Shown: positions 22,480 to 33,914, counted from the stretch's first letter. The stretch: 64,000 nucleotides of DNA from Imbricaverruca yamaguchii (GCA_034440575.1 JAOTOL010001392.1:302001-366000), one strand, 5' to 3'. Made by a program: numbers and translations. Notes: generated from the letters alone by a model not told the origin.

Positions 22480-23250
22480 CGATGGTGAGGGATGACGGTG
22501 AGGGCTGATGGTGGGGACTGACGGTGAGGGCTGACTGTGATGACTGACGGTGATGGCTGACGGTGAGGGCTGTCGGTGAGGGCTGTCGGTGAGGGCTGAC
22601 GGTGAGGACTGACGGTGAGGGCTGATGGTGAGATGAGAGCTGGCGGTGATGGCTGATGGTGAGGGCTGACGGTGAGGGCTGATGGTGAGAACTGACGGTG
22701 AGGGCTGACGGTGAGGACTGACGGTGAGGGCTGGCGGTGAGGGCTGACGGTGAGGGCTGACGATGGGGGCTGATGGTGAGGGCTGACGGTAATGGCTGAC
22801 GGTGATGGCTGACGGTGGGTGCTGATGGTGAGGGCTGATGGTAAGGGCTGAATGTAATGGCTGACGGTGATGGCTGACGGTGGGTGCTGATGGTGAGGGC
22901 TGACGGTGGGGGCTGATGGTAAGGGCTGACGGTAATGGCTGACGGTGATGGCTGACGGTGGGGGCTGGTGGTGAGGGATGACGGTGGGGGCTGATGGTAA
23001 GGGCTGACGGTAATGGCTGACGGTGATGGCTGACGGTGGGGGCTGGTGGTGAGGGATGACGGTGGGGGCTGATGGTAAGGGCTGACGGTAATGGCTGACG
23101 GTGATGGCTGACGGTGGGGGCTGACGGTGATGGCTGACGGTGGGGGCTGATGGCGAGGGATGACGGTAATGGCTGACGGTGGGGGCTGACGGTGGGGGCT
23201 GGTGATGTGGGATGACGGTGGGGGTTGATAGTGTGGGATGACGGGGCTGA
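22480..23250. repeat. 12-bp minisatellite with higher-order structure
   Basis: Tandem variants of GGTGAGGGCTGAC/GGTGATGGCTGAC, about 64 units. Between about 22925 and 23110 a block of six to seven units (about 78 bp) recurs three times nearly unchanged, a higher-order repeat. The 300-codon minus frame across it is a repeat artefact. Confidence 0.9.
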
Positions 23251-24639
23251 CGCGTCTGACCGCTTCGCTACCGGACGCGAACCTGTAGCAAAGCATTCAC
23301 CAGCGCGGTGGTTGGCTTAATCGGAGCACAGTTCTTAATCTGCCGGTGCAATACCAAACAAATTCACGTGCCATTTTAAAGAGGATGTTGTCCGCAGAAA
23401 TAGCACTAGCCAGCCGGCACAAACACATGGCTATTGTGAAATCAATGCATGCATTGCATCCAAAGAATGGTGCCTTACCATGCACAAACAAAACAAAGTC
23501 CGGTACAACATCCATGAACTGGTGACGAAGTATTTTGAGTCGAACCAGAATTGTCCTCAATTAAAAAAACTAAAATTTGAGGAATACGGAACTATGGTGG
23601 GTTGAAGCCAATGTTTTCTTAGTAAAGTGAGCATCAACTTGAAGAAAACTGTCCAAAACGCCGTGCGCGGAATATTTGGGGTTTTACGTTGTTAATTAAA
23701 ACAAAATATCATTTTATCTCGCGTATTTTTGGTTGGTTAAGAACAAAGTCTTAAGACAAGGAAATATTCTTGCCATTTGTGTCCTCGAAAAAAAAACAAT
23801 CTTACCCTCTTATAGCTGAACATGCTTCTGATGGAAAAAAAGTGTTTTAAATAAACTTTAAAAAAAAACTTTCGGTACCTTCATGCGCAGGAAAGCCAAC
23901 CTAACGAAACCTAACCGCTTTGTTTGCTTCATGAAGGTAGCATGTGTGTACAACTTGCATCGTAAGGCACAACCTTAAAGGAACCTTAAACTTGCAACCT
24001 TAAACTGCAACTTGCAACCTTAACGCACAATAATGCCGAATAATGAAAGGGAATTCTGTTTTTTTTTTCACGGGTCAGACAGCCCGATAAAAATGCGTCA
24101 CAGGTGTGAATGAGATGATTAAAACAGCCAAAATCTTGTCCCGAACATGACAACAAGATGGTCATTTGGGAAGTTTGCTATGCAACAATGTTATTGCTGC
24201 TCTGTGCTCTGTTGTCACAAAACTTCTTGACGATGTCAAGACGTGCCATAAATTCCTATGACTTGGCCAAATCTCTCCAGTATTTTCCACAAAGAAAAAG
24301 GATTGTTTCCCCGAAACGATCTAATCAAAGCCTGCCACAGTTTGCAACTTGGCATCTACGTGGGGCTAGCCCGAAAAGTATGTCGTATTATGACTATAAT
24401 ATTCACTAAATTAGTCGGTGACATGCCAACGTATTGTTGAAATTTATGATCGAAATGGCCTATGGTACACTGAAAGGCTTTCAACTGCGAGTCATCTTAA
24501 GCTTAACTGTTGCATGTTGCCGGTCAGTTGTGTAATTATTATAATAATGTCATTGTCAACCATTCTCAATGCATGCAATATTTTGAGTATCTAGTTGGTG
24601 TGGTGACATCCTGCAGCTGTGTTTTTGCTGCTGAGGTGC
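23251..24639. other. no feature seen
   Basis: AT-rich, with small CCTAAC/ACCTTAA repeats at about 23895-24015. Frames up to 87 codons, none recognised. Confidence 0.45.
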
Positions 24640-25070
24640 ATTGTGTTGTACTGTGTTGTGGTGTGCTGTACTGTGGTATGGTGATGTGCAGTGTGTTGTA
24701 CTGTGTTGTGGTGCCCTGTGGTGTGGTGAGGTGCTGTCTGCTTAGGTGCAGTGTGTTGTAATGTGTTGTGGTGTGTTGTACTGTGTTGTGGTGCCCTGTG
24801 GTGTGGTGAGGTGCTGTCTGCTTAGGTGCAGTGTGTTGTAATGTGTTGTGGTGTGTTGTACTGTGGTGTGTTGTACTGTGGTATGGTGAGGTGCAGTGTG
24901 TTGTACTGCGTTGTGGTGTGCTGTGATGTGTTGTGGTGTGCTGTGGTATGGTGCAGTGTGCTGTGCTGTGCTGTGCTGTGCTGTGCTGTGCTGTGCTGTG
25001 CTGTGCTGTGCTGTGCTGTGCTGTGCTGTGGTGTGGTGTGGTGTGGTGTGGTGTGGTGTGGTGTGGCCAG
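24640..25070. repeat. (CTGTG/TTGTG/GTGTG)n pentamer-type microsatellite
   Basis: Mixed pentamers. A pure CTGTG run lies at about 24959-25029, then GTGTG. A duplicated 75-bp block (about 24690-24765 and 24770-24845) is included. All long frames here are artefacts. Confidence 0.9.
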
Positions 25071-25680
25071 GTGCTGTCATGTGCAGCACATTTAAAAGCA
25101 AAACTGTAGGGAAATATAGCGAAGGACAAATACAAATAAACCAATGCCCACCTAGCATGGTGGTCTAGTCAACTCATCTACCACACTGCAGACTTGCTAC
25201 TGACCTAGGGTAGTGTCCAAAAATCAGCTTGGTGTTAGGGTGTCAGAGTGGAAAATCATCCTCCAAGATGTAGTGTGAGAGTGGAATGTTGTGGTTAAAT
25301 GAGGAAAAAGTGAGATGTGCAAGGAGTTTTTAGAGCCAATAGTAAATTTGTCTCATCAACCAGCCTCTTTCGTTATTTTGCTTTGCATTTACGAGTTGAA
25401 GATAACTGATGAAATAGTCAGAAAAGAGTAGAACACTATTTCATCCGAGGTGTCATCTTCCACCAAAATCTTAATATTCTGGGATATTGGCATTTTATGG
25501 GGCAGTAGCGACCAAAGAAGATAAGGATCGAATGGGGTCCGCTACACAAATTTGGTCAGCGTTGGTTTCCGATGTATAAAATCACGCTGAGTTCAAAAAT
25601 GCTCATATTGAATGTTGAAAATGCCGAAATCATGGAGAAAATCCACTTTCTTTAAATGCCCTCGGGGCAGTATTCACGCG
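25071..25680. other. no feature seen upstream of the SWIM-like exon
   Basis: Ordinary AT-rich sequence. Confidence 0.4.
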
Positions 25681-25698
25681 TGACGTCACTCGATAGTA
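25681..25698 (+). promoter_or_regulatory. CRE-containing 18-nt motif upstream of the SWIM-like exon
   Basis: TGACGTCACTCGATAGTA, with the palindromic CRE TGACGTCA, lies 160 nt before the ATG at 25858. It matches 17 of 18 bases of the motif upstream of the THAP exon (27558-27575, minus), in the same orientation relative to each gene. CRE sites bind CREB/ATF factors; binding here is inferred. Confidence 0.5.
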
Positions 25699-25857
25699 AG
25701 CCAAATGACGCATACGAGACAAACAATATAAACGCGTATACAAGGTGGGAAGTTCATACGGCCTTGGGAAGTTCGTTCGTTGTGGAGGGTATCTATTAGT
25801 GTTTTGAGACATATTTTTCGCATTAAAGTCAGTCAGATTGGACTATTAACTGGAAGG

Positions 25858-25985
25858 ATGGAGCCTGGGTATGTAAAAGCGGATTCTAGAAACCTCCCTG
25901 ACATAAATCACATCATGGTAGCTGAGTTTTTCTCCAAGTCCGACCTCCACGTGTCTGCTGAGATCCGGGCGGTGAAGAATCAGAG
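25858..25985 (+). CDS. first coding exon of a SWIM/YqaJ-like family gene
   Basis: From the ATG the exon reads MEPGYVKADSRNLPDI, then VAEFFSKSDLHVSAEIRAVK, and ends in CAGAG before a GTGAGA donor (phase 2). The pattern PGYxKAD-x-LP, FF and SAE-R-VK is that of the N-terminus of a large invertebrate family in which a SWIM zinc-binding part and a YqaJ-type exonuclease fold follow; the match is from memory of the family. The next exon (usually YGD-AVGYV) is not found before the LINE at 28.8 kb, so the gene is either split by a long intron or broken. The frame is open upstream of the ATG to 25780. Confidence 0.5.
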
Positions 25986-26725
25986 GTGAGACATGATGGT
26001 TACAGGGGGTTTGAGATTGTGGTACAGGAGGGCGGGGGAGCAGCAGCTGGCATAATTTATTTATGCTACTGGTTTTACCAATTAAAACTGGCTGGCAGAA
26101 AATGCTGGTGGCAAAAAGGATTTTAGTAGGAATGATGACATCAGTTGGCTGCCTATGGCTGATGGATATGGCTACATCCACAGCAATCTACAATTTCATA
26201 GACTTTTCCCCATGTTTGTACAAGGGGGGGGAATATATAACATGCATCAAAGGTGGTAAATGCAATGAATAGGTTAGGGCACCATTACTCCATATCATGC
26301 ACATAGTGTCCCCTAAGACAAGTATGATGGTCATAATTTGGCCTTGTTACTTGTAAGTTGGAATTTACCCCTATTCTTTAACATGCCCATCAGCTGATAT
26401 TCTAAATTTCAGATATTCTAAATTTCAGGTCACAGTGGGTATGATGGGAGGAGTTTGAAATTGTTGAGTGTATTATGCAATAGCAAGAGAGTCTCTTATT
26501 AAGTCTGAACGCTTTATGAATTTGTGTGGGGTGTGCCTAGCAGTGGATTCAGCACCTTCCTTTGGGATGTGATGCTGATGAGATTGTCTATGGTGGCACG
26601 ATGGGTGTGATGGGAAGAGCTTGTGATTGTTGAGGGTGTTATGCGGGAGCAAGTGAGTGGTGCTAGACAGGCTGGGATACATAGCTTCCTAGGAACTTGG
26701 GATAAGGATTGATTGGGGTGGGAGT
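25986..26725. repeat. three diverged copies of a 60-bp segment in noncoding DNA
   Basis: Copies at about 25990-26035, 26440-26505 and 26595-26660 share GATGGGA-GAGTTTGAxATTGTTGAG-GT-TTATGC. A 16-bp tandem copy (ATATTCTAAATTTCAG, twice) stands at about 26397-26428. Likely old SINE-like pieces; no coding. Confidence 0.4.
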
Positions 26726-26815
26726 ATGTACATTTCTAGTACCTTTTCTAGATAGGCTTAACCCAGATGGGCCCCTGTGGCTCTTATTAAGCCTTAATAC
26801 TTTATGACTTTATGA
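26726..26815 (+). mobile_element. solo 3' tail of a CR1-like element
   Basis: GGGCCCCTGTGGCTC is followed by repeats of CTTTATGA, the same layout as the 3' ends of the LINE copies at 17.8 and 31.6 kb. No RT sequence is attached. It may be a very short 5'-truncated copy or a SINE that borrowed the LINE tail. Confidence 0.55.
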
Positions 26816-27257
26816 CTTTTATAAAAACAAAGGCAGGAAAACAATCTTTTGGTTACAAAAACCAAATAAGGCAGCTGATCTGGATGATCGATTGTCACAT
26901 GAGCTGGATGATGGCCAAATATTTCGTAAACAGCATCAGCTAATCAGCGGTGGTCATAGTTTTCTCTACAGGATGGTGTCTGGCATTACCCACTGTCTGG
27001 GATTGCCCTGCCTTCCCCTACTGTACAAATGAGCATTGACAGCATTGACTAGGGGCAAAGGTGGATCCAAGGGGTAGTGAAATGAATCCATTGACAGTTA
27101 TTGCATACACACACATTACAAGAAACGAAAAGTGGTCTCGCTGAGACCCAGCACCCAAAATAGGAGTTTTAGTCCCCCCACAGTCTGAGCAGTGGGCAAA
27201 AATTGTACAAATTGAATTTCTCCAGTTTTTCCATTTTCAGGCAGAGGTTGAACTTAC
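26816..27257. other. intron side of the THAP gene; no feature seen
   Basis: Downstream of the THAP donor on the minus strand. No further THAP-gene exon was recognised. Confidence 0.4.
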
Positions 27258-27461
27258 CTCAAAATGATCTTCACAGCAGAACCAGGGAGCAGAAGACACC
27301 AAACTGTCCTTATCGTCACGCCTCGCCATTTGGGCCCATTTACGTCGGGGTTCAACAGCACGGGGTACTGGTAGGAATATTTTGTTAGGCGTGAGAGAGG
27401 TAGAATTAGTGCACTGAGGCACAAAACACCACTTATAAGTCACAGTTGAGCTCATTTTCAT
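27258..27461 (-). CDS. first exon of a THAP-domain protein
   Basis: The exon encodes a nearly complete THAP zinc finger, a C2CH DNA-binding module: CFVPQC at the N-terminus, FLPVP, the RRKWAQMARR helix, then FCCEDHF. Cys and His zinc ligands are all present (C-x4-C ... C-x2-H). It starts at ATG 27461 (MKMSSTVTYKW), with a second Met two codons on. It ends GAG before a perfect GTAAGT donor, just after the CEDHF motif, so the conserved AVPTPF-type end must lie in the next exon. THAP domains occur in host regulators and in P-element-type transposases; which kind this is cannot be decided from one exon. Motifs upstream: CRE block, CCAAT and a TATA-like site. Confidence 0.8.
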
Positions 27462-27557
27462 GGACTTTTACGCACAAATTCGAAACTCTCGCCAGCACGC
27501 TATTTCCCCACCCTCGTCAGGCGCAAATAACCTTGTAAATAATACCCTTGGCAGTCG

Positions 27558-27575
27558 TACTTTCGAGTGACGTCA
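27558..27575 (-). promoter_or_regulatory. CRE-containing 18-nt motif upstream of the THAP exon
   Basis: On the minus strand it reads TGACGTCACTCGAAAGTA, about 97 nt before the ATG. It shares 17 of 18 bases with the motif at 25681-25698. A CCAAT box lies nearby (27588-27592, plus) and a TGACGTAA at about 27611. Confidence 0.5.
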
Positions 27576-27653
27576 GTGCTTTGTCAGCCAATCAGATTAT
27601 TGGAATTAAATGACGTAATTAATAGGTTTTTAACAATTTTTGTACTTTTTAGC

Positions 27654-27661
27654 TTATATAA
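27654..27661 (-). promoter_or_regulatory. TATA-like box
   Basis: TTATATAA, palindromic, about 195 nt upstream of the THAP ATG. Possible core promoter, unproven. Confidence 0.25.
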
Positions 27662-28166
27662 ATCACAAACAACAAGCACATACTGACTTATAATTTAAAG
27701 CACATGTACCCAACATAATCTTTACCCGGCTCAAAAAAGTTTAGCAGACCCCATTATGTTAGAGGAACTTGATAGGCACACCAGAGATTCACCATTCAAT
27801 GCCAGAGGACAAAGGTTAAATTCCAGAAGTGTGAGCATTTATTGCTTGTTAGTTCACTTCCTGCCCTTCATGCAGAGGCTTACTTTAGCAATCTATTTTA
27901 ACTTAATGGTCAGGAAAACTATGGGTCCTGACTAGGGGTGTAACACTTGTGGCCTGGGCCCCAGGGAGTCTGCTCTGCCCGCCCCCTCTTGGACAACCGG
28001 TGTCCAACATTACTGAAATAACACTTATGGGGTGTGCTCCATGGCTAAATATTGTGTCCCCTGCGGACAAATTATCACTATTCCCTTAGCCATGGTCTAA
28101 AACCGCAAACCATGGTAGGTTTGAATGAGATCTTGCATTTGGCAGGATTTAGATTTTGAACAATTT
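27662..28166. other. no supported feature
   Basis: A short open stretch from ATG 27757 (MLEELDRHTRDSPF) ends near a donor-like GTGAGC but is too short to call. Confidence 0.35.
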
Positions 28167-28574
28167 TTACAGCTTCGGGGAGGTTGTAGTAACCTGTGGC
28201 AGGTAGTAGATCTTCGAATGAGTTAAGTGCAAATCAAAACACAGAGCAGCCACAGTATTGTTGAAGGCTTCCCAAATGGAGAAACTTGAAGCCTGTTCGC
28301 TGGCAGAACGTTTGCTGCTCAAAATCTCTTGGTGAACCGTACGATATAGCTTACAGTCGATATCACCATGCAGCAGGCAGATATCCGGCGACATAAAGGA
28401 TCTTTTTGAAGAGCCAACGGCTGCACACATACCGGAAGTGTCCAGGCAGGCAAGCACTGGTGGAGAATGGCTAACCAGTGCGCGACATCTCTGATACCAA
28501 CTGCATATATCATGGAGGCAACGGTAGTATAATTTTTGTTGGCTAAACATATGGTTCCTGAACTTTTTGTTCAC
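28167..28574 (-). CDS. unrecognised 135-codon open frame
   Basis: Cys-rich first half (CLHDICSWYQRC) and a polar second half ending TTTSPKL. A possible acceptor (GGTATGTGTGCAG before CCGTTGG) lies within it, so the coding part may be smaller. No family recognised; it stands upstream of the THAP exon in the same orientation. Confidence 0.2.
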   Translation of the reverse strand: MNKKFRNHMFSQQKLYYRCLHDICSWYQRCRALVSHSPPVLACLDTSGMCAAVGSSKRSFMSPDICLLHGDIDCKLYRTVHQEILSSKRSASEQASSFSIWEAFNNTVAALCFDLHLTHSKIYYLPQVTTTSPKL

Positions 28575-28766
28575 AAAAGGCTGAATAACAGCAGTGTTAC
28601 TTACTAGCTAAGCATACTTAAAAGTTCGAAGTTGCAGCGAACTTTCCAGGGAATTCAGAGTAACTTGGTGAAAATATATTTGTGCAGATGACATAGGTAT
28701 CTGTTGTATCAGATAACAAAATACATATTTGAAAGACACTAGGAGAGCACGCTGCAATGAAGTGCT

Positions 28767-31583
28767 GTGTTCAATAATTCAAATAATACAGGGAAAATAA
28801 CATACAAATACACCATGCTCCACTTTAGTATCTGTGCCATGTCACATGTTTGCATTACGGAGGCATGGGTCAGTGAAGGGTATTTTGGAGATAACTTACA
28901 GGACTATGAGATCCAGGGATACAATATGTTTTCGTGCAATAGGGGTCCAGCAATGAAAGGGGGTGGTGTAATGCTCTATATGAATAGCTTATTCAGTTCT
29001 CAAAAAGTAGCCGGTGGGGATAAAAATGTGTCTGTGGAGTCCATTTGGCTTGATGTCACTGTGGGAAAAGGCAACAGCAATACTCTTAGGATAGGAGCTT
29101 TCTACCGATCAGGAACCCTGCCACATTCTCAGCAACTGGAGCTTGACAAGGTGATTTGTGAGGAAATCAGTAGAAACTTTAAGAGGAAGTGCCTTCTTCT
29201 CGGTGACTTTAATCTAAAAGGTTATGAAAATGCTGGTGTTGGCTCCCATCATGCAAAATGTTTGGGAAATGCCTTGAAGAGGACCTGTTCTTACACCAGT
29301 TTGTATCGGAACCTACCAGGCATGGTTCATTCTTGGACCTTGTATTCTCGGATTTAAGTGACTTGGTTCAAGACTTGACTGTAGGCGAAACTCTGGGAAA
29401 AAGTGACCATAACATAGTTAGATTCAAGGCACATGTAGGGGAAATTATGAAGGATAATTTGGTAAAGGTTCCAAATTTCAACAGAGCAGACTTTAACGGC
29501 ATGAGAGCGGCTTTAAGTGCCATCAGATGGGAGGAAGAATTCTCCAATTTAAATGCCTGTGAAATGTGGGAAAAGTTCAAATCTTACTTGAAGGAAACTC
29601 AGATTAGACATGTCCCCCAAAAGCAAAGACGCAAAAGAAGGGTAGGAAAGCCAGCATGGCTTACACCAGACGTGATAAAAGCAATTAAGGCTAAGAAAAC
29701 TGCATTTAGAGTTTTTAAAGAAGCCTCAAATGTCGTTAATCTAAAGGCGTATCGAAAAGCTAGAGACACTGTGAAGCAAAAAACCAGAACAGCAAAGCGA
29801 GCAAAAGAACTGGATTTAGCTAGAAACTGTAATGGGGACAGTAAAAAGTGTTTTAGTTTCTACAAGCTGCGTAAAGTTTCTAGCACAATTGGTCCACTGG
29901 AAGTAAACGGGACTACATTGGGTGAGGATAGTGAGATGGTTGAGGAGCTGAGCAAGCAGTTCAAATCAGTGTTTACATCGGAAGATATGACCAATCTGCC
30001 GACCGTACACCATAGTTCAGTGACATGGGGTCTGACAGATGATGTTGATTTCATTGATAGTGATGTTGTTTACAATCATATCAGGAAAATAAAGCCAAAT
30101 AAGGCAGCAGGACCTGATGAAATGTATCCTAGGGTGTTGCGGGAAACTGAAAAGGAACTGGCATTTCCACTTAGTATAATATTTTGTAGATCAGTTTCAC
30201 ATAATGAAATTCCAACCGATTGGAAAAGGGCAAATGTAGTTTCTATTTTCAAGAAAGGAGAAAGAGGGAAAGTTGAAAACTATAGGCCAATAAGTCTCAC
30301 ATCCCTAGTCTGCAAGGTACTTGAATCAATTATCAAGGATAGAATAGTTAGTTATCTGGAAGGTAGCAGATTGATTCAAGATACTCAACATGGGTTTAGA
30401 AAAGGACGATCGTGTCTCACAAACCTCTTGGACTTTTTGAACTTCGCCACAGAACAATTTGATCAGGGAAATCAGGTTGATGTAGCATATCTTGACTTTA
30501 GTAAGGCATTTGACAAGGTACCCCCTAAACGGTTAATGATACAGCTTCAGTCCCATGGTATTGCAGGTAGCATCTTAAAATGGATAGAGTTGTGGCTTTC
30601 AGATAGACAGCAAAGAGTGATGCTAAATGGTACAAAGTCATCATGGCAAAATGTTCTTAGTGGAGTCCCCCAGGGGTCAGTACTAGGGCCATTACTGTTC
30701 ATTATATTTGTGAATAACATTGAAAGTGGCCTAAGCAGTAAAGTTTTGAAATTTGCGGATGATTTGAAGGTCTTTAGGGCAATACCAGGTCAGGATGAGC
30801 ATATCTCGCTGCAAAAAGACTTAGACGAACTTGTGAAGTGGTCCGAAGAATGGCAAATGAAATTTAACTTTGATAAGTGCAAAATCATGCATGTAGGTAA
30901 GCAGCATATGAAGGCTCCATACTTGATGGGTGGCCAAGTGCTATCAGTGACTCAACAGGAGAAGGATTTAGGTGTTATTCTAAACACAAAACTGGGGGCA
31001 TCAGAACAGATCAAGGAAGCCAGGAAGAAGGCACTGAGAATGCTCGGGGCAATAAATAGGAATGTATCATACAGAAGTGAGGAAGTGATCAGGAAGCTTT
31101 ACTGTGCATACGGCAGGCCACATTTGGAATACTGCATCCAAGCTTGGTCTCCTAGCTATGAAAAAGTTTGTTGGCTTTTAGAGAGAGTACAAAAGAGGGC
31201 TACAAAAATGGTTAATGGCATAAGCAACCTGGCATATGAGGAAAGATTGAAGAAATTGAATATTTTTTTCACTTAGATATAGAAGGCTGAGAGGAGATCT
31301 CATCGAGGTCTTTAAATTTGTCAATGGTCTGGAGAGGGGATACCTTGGGGAAATGTTTGAATTTAACCGAAATGATGCAATTAGAGGTCATAAATTCAAA
31401 ATTAAAGTTAACCACAGCAGAACAAGGTTAAGGCAAACTTTCTTCACCAACAGGGTAGTGGAACACTGGAACCAGCTGCCAGAAAACATCGTCAGTAGCA
31501 GCACATTGAACATCTTTAAAAACAGCATAGACAATCATTATAAGAATAGAGGGCTTGCTTTTCAGTATTACAGGGAGGGCTGA
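28767..31583 (+). pseudogene. LINE ORF2 (endonuclease-RT), frameshifted
   Basis: Three overlapping open pieces form the ORF2 product of a CR1-like LINE. 28767-29357 gives the endonuclease part (VCITEAWVSEG, LLLGDFNL). 29258-31276 gives the endonuclease end (EPTRHGSFLDLVFSDL, SDHNIVRF) and the RT: NKAAGPDEMYPRVL, NYRPISLTSLVCK, AYLDFSKAFDKVP, GVPQGSVLGPLLF, and the catalytic FADD at 30752-30763. 31353-31583 gives the C-terminus (VVEHWNQLPENIVSSSTL). One frameshift is near 29250 and one in a run of seven T near 31265, where the 18 kb copy reads through. RT motifs are intact, but the protein is broken and lacks the endonuclease N-terminus. Confidence 0.85.
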
Positions 31584-31690
31584 TTTACATATTTGGTGGG
31601 CAACTGGTTCAGTGTACAGAGTGCAACCAAGAAGGGCCCTTGTGGCTCATAGCTGCACTAATCTTTTATGTCTTTATGTCTTTATGACAA
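28790..31690 (+). mobile_element. CR1-like non-LTR retrotransposon, longest copy
   Basis: Runs from a 5'-truncated endonuclease to the 3' UTR (GGGCCCTTGTGGCTC) and a tail of ATGTCTTT units. ORF1 is absent. It serves as the reference for the copies at 7.9-10.1 and 17.8-18.9 kb. Its tail lies only about 30 bp before the 31.7 kb minisatellite. Confidence 0.85.
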
Positions 31691-31721
31691 ATATCAAAAG
31701 CAAGATGTTGTTGGTTGTCGC

Positions 31722-32283
31722 CACGACAGACACCGGTGGTGGCCCGCCGGCCAGCAGTGGCAGGCGACAGACACCGGTGGTCCGCCGGCCAGCAGTGGCA
31801 GGCGACAGACACCGGTGGTGGCCCGCCGGCCAGCAGTGGCAGGCGACAGACACCGGTGGTGTCCCGCCGGCCAGCAGTGGCAGGCGACAGACACCGGTGG
31901 TCCGCCGGCCAGCAGTGGCAGGCGACAGACAACGGTGGTCCGCCGGCCAGCAGTGGCAGGCGACAGACACCGGTGGTGGCCCGCCGGCCAGCAGTGGCAG
32001 GCGACAGACACCGGTGGCCCGCCGGCCAGCAGTGGCAGGCGACAGACACCGGTGGTCCGCCGGCCAACAGTAGCAGGCGACAGACACCGGTGGTCCGCCG
32101 GCCAGCAGTCGCAGGCGACAGACGCCGGTGGCCCGCCGGCCAGCAGTAGCAGGCGACAGACACCGGTGGCCCGCCAGCCAGCAGTCGCAGGCGACAGACA
32201 CCGGCGGTGTCCCGCCGGCCAGCAGTGGCAGGCGACAGACACCGGTGGTGGCCCGCCGGCCAGCAGTCACAGGCGACAGACAG
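31722..32283. repeat. GC-rich minisatellite of 38- and 41-bp units, about 14 copies
   Basis: Units contain GGCGACAGACACCGGTGGT and CCGCCGGCCAGCAGTGG; the two lengths differ by a GGC insertion in the middle. All six frames are largely open, which explains the many 140-230-codon frames. Single-base variants (AACGGTGG, GACGCCGG, CAACAGTAG) are scattered. Confidence 0.95.
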
Positions 32284-33912
32284 GTGCACCGGCAGTGGTC
32301 CGGCGCCGCCGCTAGCCGGGCGCCCTGTGGCCTACTCAGCTCTCGTGGCCCATTGTGGAGCAAAAGTATTGGTCAGGAGCCCGGCGCGAATCGAGAATAT
32401 TGGTCTGGGTAGGGCCAACTCGGTTGGCAGAAGAGGGAATACCAAAAGTATTTGATTAAAAAAAGATCGGATGTTTACGATGAAGGAGATGGTTTCTACT
32501 CATATTGGTGTAATACAATATGTGAAGATCTTTGGTAAATTCTGCTTTGTACGATTTGTTTTGGACGATTTTCAGCGAGAGCCTGAAATGTATCAAAGTA
32601 GGCTGGTAAAAATATGGGCTGAGCTTTCGGTTCGCTAACTGCAGACATCCGCCTGAGGTGCAGCACACCACCCCTATACTAGCTAGCGGCCTTTGTGCCT
32701 GCCTTCGTCTTCCCACACCGCACAAACCGATAAATCGTGTCAGCTGTCCCTCGCGGACAGACGCGGACGTCGGATCACACGCTATGCAAGCGCTCGCCGG
32801 GCCGCGAAAAGTGATGCACCGACTGGACAGTAAGTTATGGTGTGTGGATTGGCACGGATATACTTGCGGATCAGAAGAGGTCAGCGATTAGAGGCTGATG
32901 TTTGGCGGCCAGAGACGCTCCAAAACGCCGGCACGCTGGCGACGTCCTGTAAATATGCCAGGCGAGCTATGTGGAACACATGGCGCTGTACATCAGGCGC
33001 CGAGGTGCAAGCAGGGTGAGGCCGTTGGCGCTCCGTCGAACGGTACGTTAGCCAGTCGACAAGTTGATAAGCTAGCCACTTGACACAAAACACGCCTTTA
33101 ACGTGGAGAACGTGACATACAATATAAATGCAAAGGGCGCGCGGGCATACGATAAATGTCAATTTATTTTTCTTCAATGACGTGACGAGAAGAGTGGTAA
33201 TTAAAGGTTGCTGTTTGAAGCGAACATAAAGCTTTGTCTTGAACGTAGCATGAAATGAAAAAAATATCTGATTTAAATCACAGGCTGTAATCAAGCGACA
33301 CAAATTCGCTTCGTGTTATTTCTTTCAAAACTATGGTCGAAATAGAACGAAATCTTCGTATTCATTTCTCCCTCTCTGAATGATTTCAATGCAATAATAG
33401 ACGTTCACCTGGGAAGCACATCATTATTGCTCTCAATACTCCTCATTTCAGCGATATTGCACTGATAATGGTACATTTGTAGCATAGCATTTTAGAAACG
33501 CGATGCATTATTTCGCTCACAATGGTATATTAGTGGCATAGTATTATAGAAACGCGATGCACTGTTGAGGTGATACTGCCGCTGCCGCTTAAAATCGAGA
33601 TTTAATACACGGACAGGCCGAAATACATTATACATATACGTTTCACCTGTCCTGAAAGATCAGTGGCTGATGGAGAAATTCATGCTCTCGAGTTGCCTTC
33701 GGTTCCCCCATTGAGCTGCCAGCTGTTCTCCCGCGGTCGTGGCGTCGTATCGGAGGAGATGCTGAGGGCTGCTACCATCATCTTAGATGGCATCGCTACC
33801 CAGATGTTTTCCGTACAGAAATGCTTCATTTACAGACACACATTTTTTAAGAACTCGTTAGCGCAAGACATTGCTCACTAAGACGTCAAGACGTACACGC
33901 CGTATATACCTA

Positions 33913-33914
<2 letters not shown>
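32284..33914. other. no supported feature
   Basis: GC-moderate to 33060, then AT-rich. Frames up to 140 codons on both strands without motifs. A TTGTAGCATAGCATTTTAGAAACGCGATGCA-like segment is present twice at about 33478-33562. Confidence 0.4.

Noticed and set aside
22394..23296. 300-codon minus frame rich in Ser, Pro and His
   Set aside because: Repeat translation of the 12-bp array.
31555..32363. Several 140-230-codon frames on both strands
   Set aside because: Artefacts of the GC-rich 38/41-bp minisatellite.
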